26,956 nt of DNA. It comes from Caulobacteraceae bacterium. Lineage in GTDB: Bacteria > Pseudomonadota > Alphaproteobacteria > Caulobacterales > Caulobacteraceae. A program made the translations under genes and the position numbers. The stretch covers positions 46,518-73,473 of the forward strand of contig PLFA01000042.1 in the NCBI GenBank assembly GCA_003136615.1, in the 5' to 3' direction. This document shows, piece after piece, positions 1-8,849 of this stretch. Numbering within the stretch: position 1 is the stretch's first letter; every line of letters begins with the position of its first letter. The notes beneath the pieces were generated by a model, which saw nothing but the letters and a program-made list of their open reading frames with translations, ran no database searches and had not been told where the DNA came from.

Positions 1-1128
1 CACACCAATTCCCTGGACGAGGCCCTGGCCCTGCCCACCGATTTCTCGGCCCGCATCGCGCGCAACACCCAACTATTCCTCCAGTCCGAGAGTGGGCTGA
101 CTGGCGTCATCGATCCCTGGGGCGGATCCTACTATGTGGAGCGCCTGACGCACGATCTGGCGGCGCGGGCCCTCTCCCACATCGCCGAGGTGGAAGCGGC
201 CGGCGGCATGGCCAAGGCCATAGCCGCGGGAATTCCCAAGCGCCGGATCGAGGAGTCGGCGGCGCGAATTCAGGGGGCCATCGATTCCGGCGATCAGGTG
301 ATCGTGGGTGTGAACCGCTTCCCGCCAGAGTACCCCGACAAGATCCCCATTCTCGCCGTGGACAATAGCGCCGTCCTCTCCAGCCAGATGGAGAAGCTCG
401 CCCGTCTGCGGGCCGAGCGGGACGACGCGGTATGTCAGGCGGCGCTCGCGGCCCTGGAAAACGGCGCGCGGGGCGGGGGCAACCTCCTTGAGCTCGCCGT
501 GGACGCCGCCCGGGCTCGGGCCAGCGTCGGGGAGATCAGCCTCGCCCTCGAGAACGTCTTCGGTCGCCATCAAGCCAAGCCGGAACTGGTGCGCGGGGTC
601 TACGGCGCGGCCGTCGGATCTGGTCCCAAGGTCACGCGCGCAAGAACCATGATCGCCGATTTCCGCCTGGCCGATGGCCGGCCGCCCGCCGTTCTGGTGG
701 CGAAGATGGGCCAGGATGGCCATGACCGGGGTCAGAAGGTCATCGCCACCGGCTTTGATGATTTGGGGTTCGCCGTCGAGGCCGGCCCGCTATTCGCCAC
801 CCCGGCGGAGACAGCCGAAGCTGCCGTGAGGATGGGCGCCCATGTGGTGGGGGCCAGCTCCCTGGCCGCCGGTCATCTGACCCTGATCCCCGAGTTGAAG
901 GCGGAACTGACACGCCTCGGTCGCGACGACATCATGATCGTCGTGGGTGGGGTTGTGCCCCCTCAGGACTATGAGACCCTCCACGCCGCCGGAGCGCGCC
1001 TGATCTTCCCGCCGGGCACAACGGTGGCGGACGCGGCGGTGGCGATCCTGGACGCCCTCAATACCGATCTCGGCTACGCCCAGGTGGGGCGGCGGCCTAA
1101 CCCCGAGGGGAGTCTGGGCGTCCCTTAG
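1..1128 (+). CDS. Methylmalonyl-CoA mutase, large (catalytic/B12-binding) subunit, C-terminal part
   Basis: Only the last 375 residues are present; the frame is open from base 1, so the start lies to the left. Full-length enzymes are roughly 700 residues, so about half is missing because of the window edge, not a mutation. The fragment holds the end of the TIM-barrel domain (LTGVIDPWGGSYYVE, followed by the AIAAGIPKRRIEESAARIQ stretch) and then the cobalamin-binding Rossmann domain. This carries the DxHxxG motif (DGHDRG; lower-axial His at fragment residue 241, bases 721-723), the SSLAAGH segment and VVGGVVPP. The family isomerises (R)-methylmalonyl-CoA to succinyl-CoA with adenosylcobalamin, the last step of propionyl-CoA assimilation in the cytosol. 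The related ethylmalonyl-CoA and isobutyryl-CoA mutases share these motifs, but the flanking sequence fits the methylmalonyl enzyme best. Its TAG stop overlaps the TAA stop of the convergent downstream gene. Confidence 0.93.
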   Translation, partial: HTNSLDEALALPTDFSARIARNTQLFLQSESGLTGVIDPWGGSYYVERLTHDLAARALSHIAEVEAAGGMAKAIAAGIPKRRIEESAARIQGAIDSGDQVIVGVNRFPPEYPDKIPILAVDNSAVLSSQMEKLARLRAERDDAVCQAALAALENGARGGGNLLELAVDAARARASVGEISLALENVFGRHQAKPELVRGVYGAAVGSGPKVTRARTMIADFRLADGRPPAVLVAKMGQDGHDRGQKVIATGFDDLGFAVEAGPLFATPAETAEAAVRMGAHVVGASSLAAGHLTLIPELKAELTRLGRDDIMIVVGGVVPPQDYETLHAAGARLIFPPGTTVADAAVAILDALNTDLGYAQVGRRPNPEGSLGVP

Positions 1129-1622
1129 GAAGCCGCGAGGGTTTTGGCTTGGGCGATCCAGTTGTCACGATGGGCGCGGCCCCGAAGATTGAGAGCTAAG
1201 TCGATGGCGGCCAGATCGTCGGTGGTCCACGCCGCCAGTTGAGCAAAGCGCGTCACGCCCCGCTCCGCCAAGGCCGCGGCGAGCTTCGGGCCGACGCCCA
1301 CGAGCTGGGTCAGATCATCGTCCGGCAGAACCACGGGCGCGGCCTCCACGGGAGCGGCTTTTACCAAGCGGGCTTTGGGCGTCTTAGGCGCCTTGGCGGG
1401 CGCGACCTCCAGGACGGGGGCGGGGGCGTCAGATGCCGTGGCCATCTTGGCCTCGATATTGAACGGCCGGCCCAGGCGCGACATCCACCACCAGGCGACG
1501 CCGGCGCTGGCCGCGGCCCCGAAGGCCAGCCAGAGCGGGCTCGCAAGCCCCACGGGCAATCTCATCGCCCGTTCCGTCTCGCGGCGCAGGGCGGCGCTGT
1601 CGAAATTATCCATCCAGGTCAT
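1125..1622 (-). CDS. Small membrane-anchored protein with C-terminal helix-hairpin-helix domain
   Basis: A 165-residue protein. The ATG at 1622 is chosen because GGAG lies 9 nt upstream; another ATG three codons later (1613) is possible, and the frame stays open upstream to 1829 but runs into rlmJ. Residues 1-22 are charged, and about 24-47 form one hydrophobic segment ending in AWWWM. Residues 58-97 are an Ala/Pro/Lys-rich linker. Residues 100-165 form a helix-hairpin-helix domain (GVGPKLAAALAERGV, then RGRAHRDNWIAQAKTLA). The same domain is found as a C-terminal extension on alphaproteobacterial ribosomal protein L21 and on NuoE-type NADH dehydrogenase subunits, and as a stand-alone domain. 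Its exact role is not known to me; such hairpins usually bind nucleic acid or proteins. It is probably the last gene of the tamA-tamB-rlmJ strand run, 85 nt after rlmJ. Confidence 0.75.
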   Translation of the reverse strand: MTWMDNFDSAALRRETERAMRLPVGLASPLWLAFGAAASAGVAWWWMSRLGRPFNIEAKMATASDAPAPVLEVAPAKAPKTPKARLVKAAPVEAAPVVLPDDDLTQLVGVGPKLAAALAERGVTRFAQLAAWTTDDLAAIDLALNLRGRAHRDNWIAQAKTLAAS

Positions 1623-1707
1623 GAGTTTCAGCTCCACGGCAGGGTCATGCTGCACTGCAACATAGCACGGTTGGTGGGGTGGGGAGAAGGCCTTATGGCT
1701 CAAGCCC

Positions 1708-2535
1708 TCAGGTGAAATCCACGCGGCCCTCGCCCCCCTCGCCGGCGCTGGCCGCGACCCAGTCCACAATGTCGCGCGCCGGACCTTCCATCCCATCAGG
1801 AGGGTTGATAATGAGGAGCGCCGCGCCATTGAGCCGCATGGGATCGGTCAGAGGCCGCAGGCGCGTCTGGGCGATCAGGACCGGACACCCCCCAGCGGCA
1901 TCTTCGACCCGCCCCGCCAGGGTGTCAAAACTCATCAGATCCTTGATCGGCGCCCAGATGACGATCACCGCGCGGCGGTTAGCCACCAGAATTCGGCGCG
2001 ACAGGCCCGCGGCCTGGACCGCGTCGTCGCCAGCCTCATATGGCGGGTCGATCAGCACCAGCAGTCGCGCGCGGTCCCTGAAGGATTGACGCGCCGCATA
2101 GGTCCAGCCGTCCGTCATCAAGGCCTGGGACCCGGAAAACCCCCGCAGCGCCTCGGTGAGGACGGCATGATCATCGCTTCGGGCTTCACAGGCGATCAGA
2201 CGGTCCCCCGGACCTAGGCGTTCGGCGATCAGTCGGGGGGATCCGGGATAGAGCCGCACCGCGCCTTGAGGATTGAGGCGCGCGACAGCCGTCTTGAGAG
2301 ACCGGAAAGCCTCCGGCGCGTTCGGCGCCGCCATCAGCCGCGCGATCCCAGCTTCCGACTCCCCCGTCCGTAAGGCCTCCGCGCCGGCCAGATCGTACAC
2401 GCCCGCCCCTGCGTGGGTGTCGATGACTGTCAGGGCTCCCGGAACAGCCTCTAGCCTCGCCAGAAGCTCCAAAAGGATCGCGTGCTTGGCCAGGTCGGCG
2501 AAATTGCCCGCATGATAGGCGTGGCGATAATTCAT
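1708..2535 (-). CDS. rlmJ: 23S rRNA (adenine-2030-N6)-methyltransferase RlmJ
   Basis: A 275-residue protein, close to the usual RlmJ length (about 280). It opens with the family signature MNYRHAYHAGNFADLAKH. The SAM-binding motif I is DTHAGAG (residues 39-45), and the catalytic N6-adenine motif IV is DPPYE (163-167, preceded by LLVLI). RlmJ-type enzymes methylate A2030 of 23S rRNA, which sits near the peptidyl-transferase centre, acting on naked or partly assembled rRNA. The ATG at 2535 is only 16 nt after the tamB stop, so it is probably co-transcribed with the tam genes. Nothing looks truncated. In some genomes this family is still called ComJ/YhiR, from an older link to DNA uptake; the methyltransferase role is the supported one. 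Confidence 0.93.
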   Translation of the reverse strand: MNYRHAYHAGNFADLAKHAILLELLARLEAVPGALTVIDTHAGAGVYDLAGAEALRTGESEAGIARLMAAPNAPEAFRSLKTAVARLNPQGAVRLYPGSPRLIAERLGPGDRLIACEARSDDHAVLTEALRGFSGSQALMTDGWTYAARQSFRDRARLLVLIDPPYEAGDDAVQAAGLSRRILVANRRAVIVIWAPIKDLMSFDTLAGRVEDAAGGCPVLIAQTRLRPLTDPMRLNGAALLIINPPDGMEGPARDIVDWVAASAGEGGEGRVDFT

Positions 2536-2551
2536 GACGCCGTGCTGAACC

Positions 2552-5500
2552 CTAGTATCGCTTGGTATATTGCAGATTGATGCTGGTGCCGCCGACCGTG
2601 GTGCCCACCTGGGAGAGTAGGCGGAACGCCTTGGTCAGGGCCACCTCAAGCTGGGTCGCGGCATAGCCTTTGGCGTCCGTGGTCAACTCCACATAAACCC
2701 GCGAATTGATGTACTTGCCCGCGCCCACGGCCGTGCCACGACCGAGGGTCGGATCGGCGGCATAGACGCTCAGGCGATCCAATTTGATCGCTTTTTCCAC
2801 CTTGCCCACCGGATCGGTCCCGTCGCCGCGCAGGGCGTTGAGGGAAGCGGCGAGTTGCACGGCCTGGATGGGCGAGATGGTGGTCGCCGAAGGCCCAAAT
2901 AGCAGTCGCGCCAGAACTTGATCCTCTGGCAAGGCGGGGCTGGAGCTGAAGGTGATCTGGGGTCGGTTGGCGGTGCCGCCGATGTTCACCGTGACCGTGA
3001 CGCCGGAGACGGTGGTGTCGGCTGAGATGTCGAGACTGGGGTCGGGCGGCGTCGCTCCGCCCAGGCGAACGACCGCCCGCGAGAGGGTCAATTTGCGCCC
3101 GGCGAAGTCGAAGGTGCCCCGCACCAAATCTGCATCGCCGGTGACCACGGGATCCTTGGCGTCCCCGCCCACGTGAAGGCTGGTGCGCAGCTCCGCCTCC
3201 AGGCCCAAACCCTTCACAAACACATGGCTGCCCCCCTTGACGGAGACATCCAGCTTCCAGGCGCTGGGCCGGGTCGTCTGAGCGATAATATCGCCCGCGT
3301 CGTCGGCGACCGCCTCGCGAGCCGGGGCGTTCAGCCAGCGCACGCCGCTCAACTCCACCACATCCTCAGCGGAGGCCCCGCCCAAGGCATAATTGGCCTG
3401 ATCAAGGGTCAGGACGCCGACGACCAGCGCGCCCTTAACCTTGTCGTGAGTCATCTCCAGGGTCCCCGACACCGTGGCCCCGCCGCCGGGATTGCTGGCC
3501 AGGCGCGCCCTGGCCAGCTTGACCTTGAGGTCCAGGGGAAAGCCACTCGCCTGGGAGACGTCGGCGAAGCCCGAAGCCTCGATGGTCCCCTGGCCCGCCC
3601 GAGCGGTGAGATGGTTCAGATCAAGGCGCGAGCCGCTAAAGGCGCCCGCCAGATCCATATGGTCGATCACGGCTCCCGAGGACGGATCGGCAAACCGTAG
3701 GCCCTGCCCGCGCACCACCCCGGTAAGTTGCGGCGCATCCCCCCTCCCCGAGACGTCCAGCCCCAAGGCGACCGGGCCAGACAGAGTTGGGCCCGCCACA
3801 CCGCCCAGACCCCAAAGCACTTCCGCCGGTCCGTCATATCGAAGGCCGCCGCTGAACTGGGCTGACTCCAGCCGCGTGGCCCAGGGCCCATGGCGATCCG
3901 CCGACGCCGGGGTCAGGCGCATCTGCACCCGGCCAATGATCGCGCCGCTCCGGCGCATCAGGGCGTGGGCTTGAAGATCATCGCCGGTGAGCACGCACAG
4001 CAGGGAGAGATCTACGGGCGGCGAGACGGCCGCCGAGGCGGCCCGCGTGAACCCTGTCACCTGCAGGTCCACCCGGCCCGTCGGCGGGGCGCTGGAGCTC
4101 GGGAGGTCCAGATGGGCCGCGCCCGTGGCCACCCCTCCCAGGGCGAAGTCGGGACCGAAGACCTTGGCAATGGAGAGGTCTACGCCCTCCAGACGCAGGT
4201 CGGCCCGCGCCCCGGCCGCGTCCTTCGCCCCCGCGAGCGACAGACGCCCGTGTGGCAGAACGAGCGTCGTGGGTTCGAGGCTATAGCCCACGTGTGTCAG
4301 GCGGATCACGGCGGGCGAGGCCAGGGCCAGGGGGATCTTGTCCGCCGAACCCGAGGCGGTGATGCGAATGACGCCGGGCGCGATATCCGCGGCGGTGGCG
4401 ATGGTGAAGGGCGCGTCCTGGGAACCGGCGGCGGTGAGACCCAGCCTCCCGATACCCTTGGCCAGAGCCAAGTTGACCTTGGCGTGGGCAAGGGACAGCG
4501 GGCCGCGCCTTAGCCCCGTCAGGGTCATGGCGCCGGTGACCGTCGGGCCGCCGCCGGCGAGCACAAGATCGAGGTTCGCCTCGCCCCGAGCCACGGTCAC
4601 CAAGGGGCCCAGGGGCAGGCGCGCATCGCGGGCCTTAAGAGCCAAAACCACGCTCTGATCGTGGCCGACGGGTGCGAGACGCGCTGTTCCGCTCAGGCCG
4701 TCGCCGGTCACATGCAGATCCCCCGCCATAGGGCCGGCCGGGGTTTCATGGGCGCTTCCGGTCGCCGTCAGCCCTACGAAACTGGCCTTTTCGATGTCGA
4801 GGTTGATCTGACCACCGGGCGCTGTGAGACGCGCCTCGAGGGCCACGGGCCCTTGCGGCGCCTTCGCCTGGGCGAATAGACGCCAGACATTGCCCGTGGA
4901 TCCCTGGGCCACAATGTCGAGGGCCGTCAGGCCATAAAGTCCCGGATCGGGAGCCTCCAAGCGGACGTCGGGCGCCGCAAGGCTCCCCGCCACACGCAGG
5001 GCCAAGGCGCCATGATCCCGCGCGGCGCCGCGTAGGTCCAGCGCGATGCGACCATCTGGGCCCAGCTTGCCCTGGCCGGAGGTGATCCGCAGGCCGGGCG
5101 CAACGAGACCCAGCGACGAGATGCGAAGGGTTCGGTCAACGGACAAGACCAGCTGCGCGTCCAGGCTGGCGTCACCACCCATAAGCGCGCGCAGATCGGC
5201 GCTCTCCAGGCGGACGCCATGGGCATGGAGCACGCCCTCGATGGCGAGACGACCGGCGGCGTCGCTGGTGAGGCGCGCATCAAGGCCAAGATCAGCCGTC
5301 CCGACCCCGGTCAGACTGTAGCGCGTGACCTGGGCCTTGAGCGTTCCAGCTGGGTGGGTCGCCTTGGGATCCAGGGTCAGGACGACGCTGGCACGGTCGC
5401 TCTTGAAACTTGCCTGTCCCCTGACAAGGCGATCCGCCCGCCAAGTGAGGGCGGCGTCAAGAGACGGGTGGCTCGCCAAGCTCTGGGCGTCCTGTGGCAG

Positions 5501-6793
5501 GCCGTTGAGGGCGCCGGCCGTGGCGCGTAGATTCAAGGTGGTCCCGCCCCGTCCCGCCGCCTTGACCGCGCCGGCCACGCGCAACGCCTCCACGCGCACC
5601 TCGCCCTCGCCGATCTCGCCGGCCGTGAGATCGAAGGTCGCATCGGGCCCGGCCCAGGGACCCTGCAGCATGGCGGCGCCCGCCACGTCCCGTCCGACCC
5701 AGCCCGCGGGCAGCGCGCCGGAACCGGCGAGGCGCGCCTCAACCTTCAGGCCCAGGAACCGGCCTTGACCGAGGTCGAGGCCCCCGCGGGCCGAGACTTT
5801 GAGCGCGCTGGAACTGAACCTGGCGTCCAGCGCGAGAGTCTTGGCGGGTGGGCGAACGGATATGTCGAAGTCGACGCCTGAGCGAACAAGAGCCGCCATC
5901 GGCTGGGCGCCCATGACCAGAGCTGGCGCCGCCCGACCGGCGACATGGAAAACCCCGTTCCGCGCGCTCAAGCGGGCCGCCAACAGCGCCTTGCCGGCCA
6001 GGCTCGCCTGGGCCTCCCCGTTCCAGCTTCGCCAGCCGCCGGCGCCATTCAGGCGAAACCGCAAGAGACCCTTGATCCCCAGGAGTCGGTCCACGACCCC
6101 GCCGTCTGGCGCCTCCAGGTTGGCGGCCAGATCGAGTTTATCCGAATCCGGCTGAGCTACGAGCCTGGCCTCAAGCCTGTCCCCGGCCGCCTGACCGGCG
6201 AGCGGCAGCGCCGCCGCCTGGGTCCAGACCCGCGCCCGCCCGCGCAGCAATTCGGCCGAAGCGTCCAGGGTGACCACGCGCCGGTCGCCCGTGACCGCGG
6301 GCTCCAGCACGAGCCGGCCCACTGAGAGGCGCCCCAGGATCAGATGGATATGCGGAAGGCCCCCGGGGCTGCGGCGATGCGGCGCGGGACCGGGCTGCGG
6401 CGCGCGGACCAGATCGATCAGGGGCGCCTGGACGGTCTCGATCCGCGCCTCGCGGTCCAGGAGGGCCAGGGGGCGCCAGTCGAGGGTAACCTCCGGGGCC
6501 GTGAGGAAGGCGCCATGCGGATCCCTGAGGGCCACGTTGCGAAGGGTCATGCGACGGTAAATCGAGCCATCGATACGCGCAATGTGCAGCGTGATCCCGC
6601 GCCCCAGAGGCGCGCGGTTCACCGCCGCAACGATCAGGCCGTGGCCCGGGGCTGTATCCAGTCCCACCGCCACGAGGGCCGCCAAGGCGATCAGGCCGGC
6701 GAGAAGCGCCGCAACAATTGTACTGAACCGGAGGACTGGGCGACCTCTCACCTTCGGGGGCGGCGCGTCAGGCGGGAGCGAGGGCGCGGTCAT
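2552..6793 (-). CDS. tamB: Translocation and assembly module subunit TamB (AsmA-like/DUF490)
   Basis: A 1413-residue protein with one N-terminal membrane segment (about residues 24-46, rich in Ala/Leu), then a very long repetitive beta-strand periplasmic region. The C-terminal TamB/DUF490 domain occupies about the last 350 residues; it contains the VRGTFDFAGRKLTLSRAVV region, the PEDQVLARLLFG motif typical of the family, and an aromatic terminus. TamB spans the periplasm as a hydrophobic-grooved beta-taco. It works with TamA in outer-membrane assembly, and current work also assigns the family a role in anterograde phospholipid transport. Its ATG overlaps the tamA stop by one base (TGATG), so translation is very likely coupled. 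The gene is larger than E. coli TamB (about 1260 residues), which is ordinary for alphaproteobacteria. Several long ORFs antisense to it are composition artefacts. Confidence 0.95.
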   Translation of the reverse strand: MTAPSLPPDAPPPKVRGRPVLRFSTIVAALLAGLIALAALVAVGLDTAPGHGLIVAAVNRAPLGRGITLHIARIDGSIYRRMTLRNVALRDPHGAFLTAPEVTLDWRPLALLDREARIETVQAPLIDLVRAPQPGPAPHRRSPGGLPHIHLILGRLSVGRLVLEPAVTGDRRVVTLDASAELLRGRARVWTQAAALPLAGQAAGDRLEARLVAQPDSDKLDLAANLEAPDGGVVDRLLGIKGLLRFRLNGAGGWRSWNGEAQASLAGKALLAARLSARNGVFHVAGRAAPALVMGAQPMAALVRSGVDFDISVRPPAKTLALDARFSSSALKVSARGGLDLGQGRFLGLKVEARLAGSGALPAGWVGRDVAGAAMLQGPWAGPDATFDLTAGEIGEGEVRVEALRVAGAVKAAGRGGTTLNLRATAGALNGLPQDAQSLASHPSLDAALTWRADRLVRGQASFKSDRASVVLTLDPKATHPAGTLKAQVTRYSLTGVGTADLGLDARLTSDAAGRLAIEGVLHAHGVRLESADLRALMGGDASLDAQLVLSVDRTLRISSLGLVAPGLRITSGQGKLGPDGRIALDLRGAARDHGALALRVAGSLAAPDVRLEAPDPGLYGLTALDIVAQGSTGNVWRLFAQAKAPQGPVALEARLTAPGGQINLDIEKASFVGLTATGSAHETPAGPMAGDLHVTGDGLSGTARLAPVGHDQSVVLALKARDARLPLGPLVTVARGEANLDLVLAGGGPTVTGAMTLTGLRRGPLSLAHAKVNLALAKGIGRLGLTAAGSQDAPFTIATAADIAPGVIRITASGSADKIPLALASPAVIRLTHVGYSLEPTTLVLPHGRLSLAGAKDAAGARADLRLEGVDLSIAKVFGPDFALGGVATGAAHLDLPSSSAPPTGRVDLQVTGFTRAASAAVSPPVDLSLLCVLTGDDLQAHALMRRSGAIIGRVQMRLTPASADRHGPWATRLESAQFSGGLRYDGPAEVLWGLGGVAGPTLSGPVALGLDVSGRGDAPQLTGVVRGQGLRFADPSSGAVIDHMDLAGAFSGSRLDLNHLTARAGQGTIEASGFADVSQASGFPLDLKVKLARARLASNPGGGATVSGTLEMTHDKVKGALVVGVLTLDQANYALGGASAEDVVELSGVRWLNAPAREAVADDAGDIIAQTTRPSAWKLDVSVKGGSHVFVKGLGLEAELRTSLHVGGDAKDPVVTGDADLVRGTFDFAGRKLTLSRAVVRLGGATPPDPSLDISADTTVSGVTVTVNIGGTANRPQITFSSSPALPEDQVLARLLFGPSATTISPIQAVQLAASLNALRGDGTDPVGKVEKAIKLDRLSVYAADPTLGRGTAVGAGKYINSRVYVELTTDAKGYAATQLEVALTKAFRLLSQVGTTVGGTSINLQYTKRY

Positions 6794-8751
6794 CAGAACG
6801 TCTGGCCGATGGAGATGTAGACGCCCAGGGGCGCGTCGCCTGGCCGCCGCCCCACGGGCGTGGCGACATCAACGCGAAGGGGTCCAAAACTCGTATAATA
6901 GCGAAAGCCGAGGCCAGCCCCATAGCGAAGGTCAGTGAAGTTCGGCGTCGACTTCTCGTAGATTTCGCCGCTATCGATGAAGGCCACCAGGCCGTAGTCT
7001 CCAAAACGGAAACGGCTCTCCAAGGACAATAGGGTCGACGAGACGCCGCCAATCGGGTCGCCGACGGGGTCCTTCGGCCCCACGCCTTGATAGGCGAAGC
7101 CGCGCACCGATCCCCCGCCCCCGGCATAGAACCTCTGGGAGGGCGCGATCTCCTGCACCGGCGCGCCGAAGACGCTCCCCAGTTGCAGGCGGCCGGCCAG
7201 GACGATGTCCTTCAGGATAGGCTCATAGGCCGTGGCGTTGAAGGTCTCTTCCAAATAAGGCCGCGCACCCTCGCCCAGCGAGAATTCGGGCGTGGGAGCG
7301 AGACTGAGCCGATAACCGCGGGTGGGGTTTAGGAGATCATCGGAACGGTCATATTCCACCTGCAAGGGTAGGGCGGCGATTTCGTAGGATCGCCGCACGG
7401 TCTCCGCCAGGGCGGGATCATAGCCGGTTTCCTGGCTCGCGAGGGCCTCGGCCCCGAAAGACCAGGTCCAGACTTTCTGCCAGATGGGCGTTGAGGTCCG
7501 CGCCAGGGTGACGCCGAACTGGGCGATATCGGCGTCATAGGCGTCCAGGGTCTCGCGGGACACCTGGGCCACCCATTGCAGGCTCTGATCACGCAGGCGG
7601 AAATCCGAGCTCTGAAAGGTGATCCCAGCCAGGGACTGTTGGGTTCCATAGACCCCGCGAAGCGTCAGGGCGCCTTCGGGCGGCGCGAAATTGTGATCCG
7701 TCCAGTCCAGTTCGGCGGTCGCGCCAAGACCGGTCTGATAGCCGATAGAGCCGCTCAGATCGTGGGGCTTGGCCGGCGCGCCCTGGACCTGGATATCCAC
7801 CACCTCCGCGCCATCAGCGGTCTTGGCCCCGGCGTCCAGGTTGGTGACGGCCACCGTCGCGAAGAGGCCGCTGGCCATCAGGTCGCGCCTCAGATCCTCC
7901 ACCAACCGGCTGTCATAGAGCTGGTCAGCGTGGAACCTCGGCAAGACCTCAAGTTGGCGAAGCGGAGAGACTGGCGCGCCTTTTATGACCAAGGAGCCGA
8001 AGCGCGCCCGCGCCCCAGGGTCAACCGGCAGAACATAATCGCCTGTATGAGTATCCGGGTTGAGAACGACATCATGCTCACCGAGCTTCACGAAGGGATA
8101 GCCTTGCTGGGGTAGGCGGAGCTTCACATTGGCCTCCGCGGCCGTGATCACCGGGGCGACGATCGGCTCGCCGGCCTTAAGGGCCAAGGCCTTGCTCGGC
8201 AGGCCCGGCGGAAGCGTCCCCGCCCCGGTGACGGTCACTGATCCGAGACGATAGCGCGGCCCTGTATCGACCGTGACCTGGACCTTCCCCAGCGCCCCAG
8301 GATGGGCGGGCGCCAGAATCTGGAAGCTGGCATGGCCGTCATAATAGCCCTCTGAGCGCAGCAGGGCCTCCAGCGTCTTCACGTCCTGGTTGGCGCGGGC
8401 CAGGGTCTGTTCGGCGGTCGCCACCTTGCGGGTGGCCGCCATCAGGCTGGAAAGGCGCCGAAAGCTGCGCGCGAGGCGGGGCGTCGTGAGGCCGGTGACC
8501 GTGACTGCATAACGGGCGTCGGGCGCCTCGCGCGGGGGCGCCGTCTTTATCGCGGTGGTGACTTTGAACTGATCCAGAGGCTGGAGCGGCGCCAGAAGCT
8601 CCGGATCCACCGGCGGCGTGTCGGGCGGAATAGCCGGGAGACTTGCCGGCGCGGGCGCTGTCTGGGCCTGACCCTGGCTTGCCAGAGCGAGACCTGCGAG
8701 CAGCGCCATACACGCGAACAGCCCTGGGCCGACGGGTTGTCCATGAAACAA
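6793..8751 (-). CDS. tamA: Outer-membrane protein TamA (Omp85/BamA-family barrel)
   Basis: Two starts are credible. The TTG at 8751 has GGGGAG 7 nt upstream and gives 652 residues; the ATG at 8709 lies directly before the hydrophobic stretch ALLAGLALAS but has no good ribosome site (638 residues). The frame is open further upstream to 8988, inside tesB, but that is not credible. A cleavable signal ending near SQGQAQ is followed by a Pro-rich linker and three POTRA-like domains (about residues 60-320), then the 16-strand Omp85 barrel. The Omp85 hallmark is visible as GGGGSVRGFAYQ, and the protein ends in ...ISIGQTF with the C-terminal Phe expected of outer-membrane barrels. TamA is the outer-membrane partner of TamB, which follows with a 1-nt overlap. 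The n-region is short of basic residues with either start, which is unusual for a signal peptide. Confidence 0.92.
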   Translation of the reverse strand: MFHGQPVGPGLFACMALLAGLALASQGQAQTAPAPASLPAIPPDTPPVDPELLAPLQPLDQFKVTTAIKTAPPREAPDARYAVTVTGLTTPRLARSFRRLSSLMAATRKVATAEQTLARANQDVKTLEALLRSEGYYDGHASFQILAPAHPGALGKVQVTVDTGPRYRLGSVTVTGAGTLPPGLPSKALALKAGEPIVAPVITAAEANVKLRLPQQGYPFVKLGEHDVVLNPDTHTGDYVLPVDPGARARFGSLVIKGAPVSPLRQLEVLPRFHADQLYDSRLVEDLRRDLMASGLFATVAVTNLDAGAKTADGAEVVDIQVQGAPAKPHDLSGSIGYQTGLGATAELDWTDHNFAPPEGALTLRGVYGTQQSLAGITFQSSDFRLRDQSLQWVAQVSRETLDAYDADIAQFGVTLARTSTPIWQKVWTWSFGAEALASQETGYDPALAETVRRSYEIAALPLQVEYDRSDDLLNPTRGYRLSLAPTPEFSLGEGARPYLEETFNATAYEPILKDIVLAGRLQLGSVFGAPVQEIAPSQRFYAGGGGSVRGFAYQGVGPKDPVGDPIGGVSSTLLSLESRFRFGDYGLVAFIDSGEIYEKSTPNFTDLRYGAGLGFRYYTSFGPLRVDVATPVGRRPGDAPLGVYISIGQTF

Positions 8752-8849
8752 GGAGCCGCTCCCCTGCGCGCCGCGCGTGAGCCCCTCGGGGGCATTAGCC
8801 CGGCGAGCGCCTTGTGTCGCGTGATTCCGCCATTCGTCGATGGCGGCGC

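Noticed and set aside
2952..6938. Many + strand ORFs of 70-210 codons opposite tamB
   Set aside because: They lie fully antisense to a well-recognised 1413-codon gene. Their products are Arg/Pro/Gly-rich with no domain, the usual effect of high GC at third positions.
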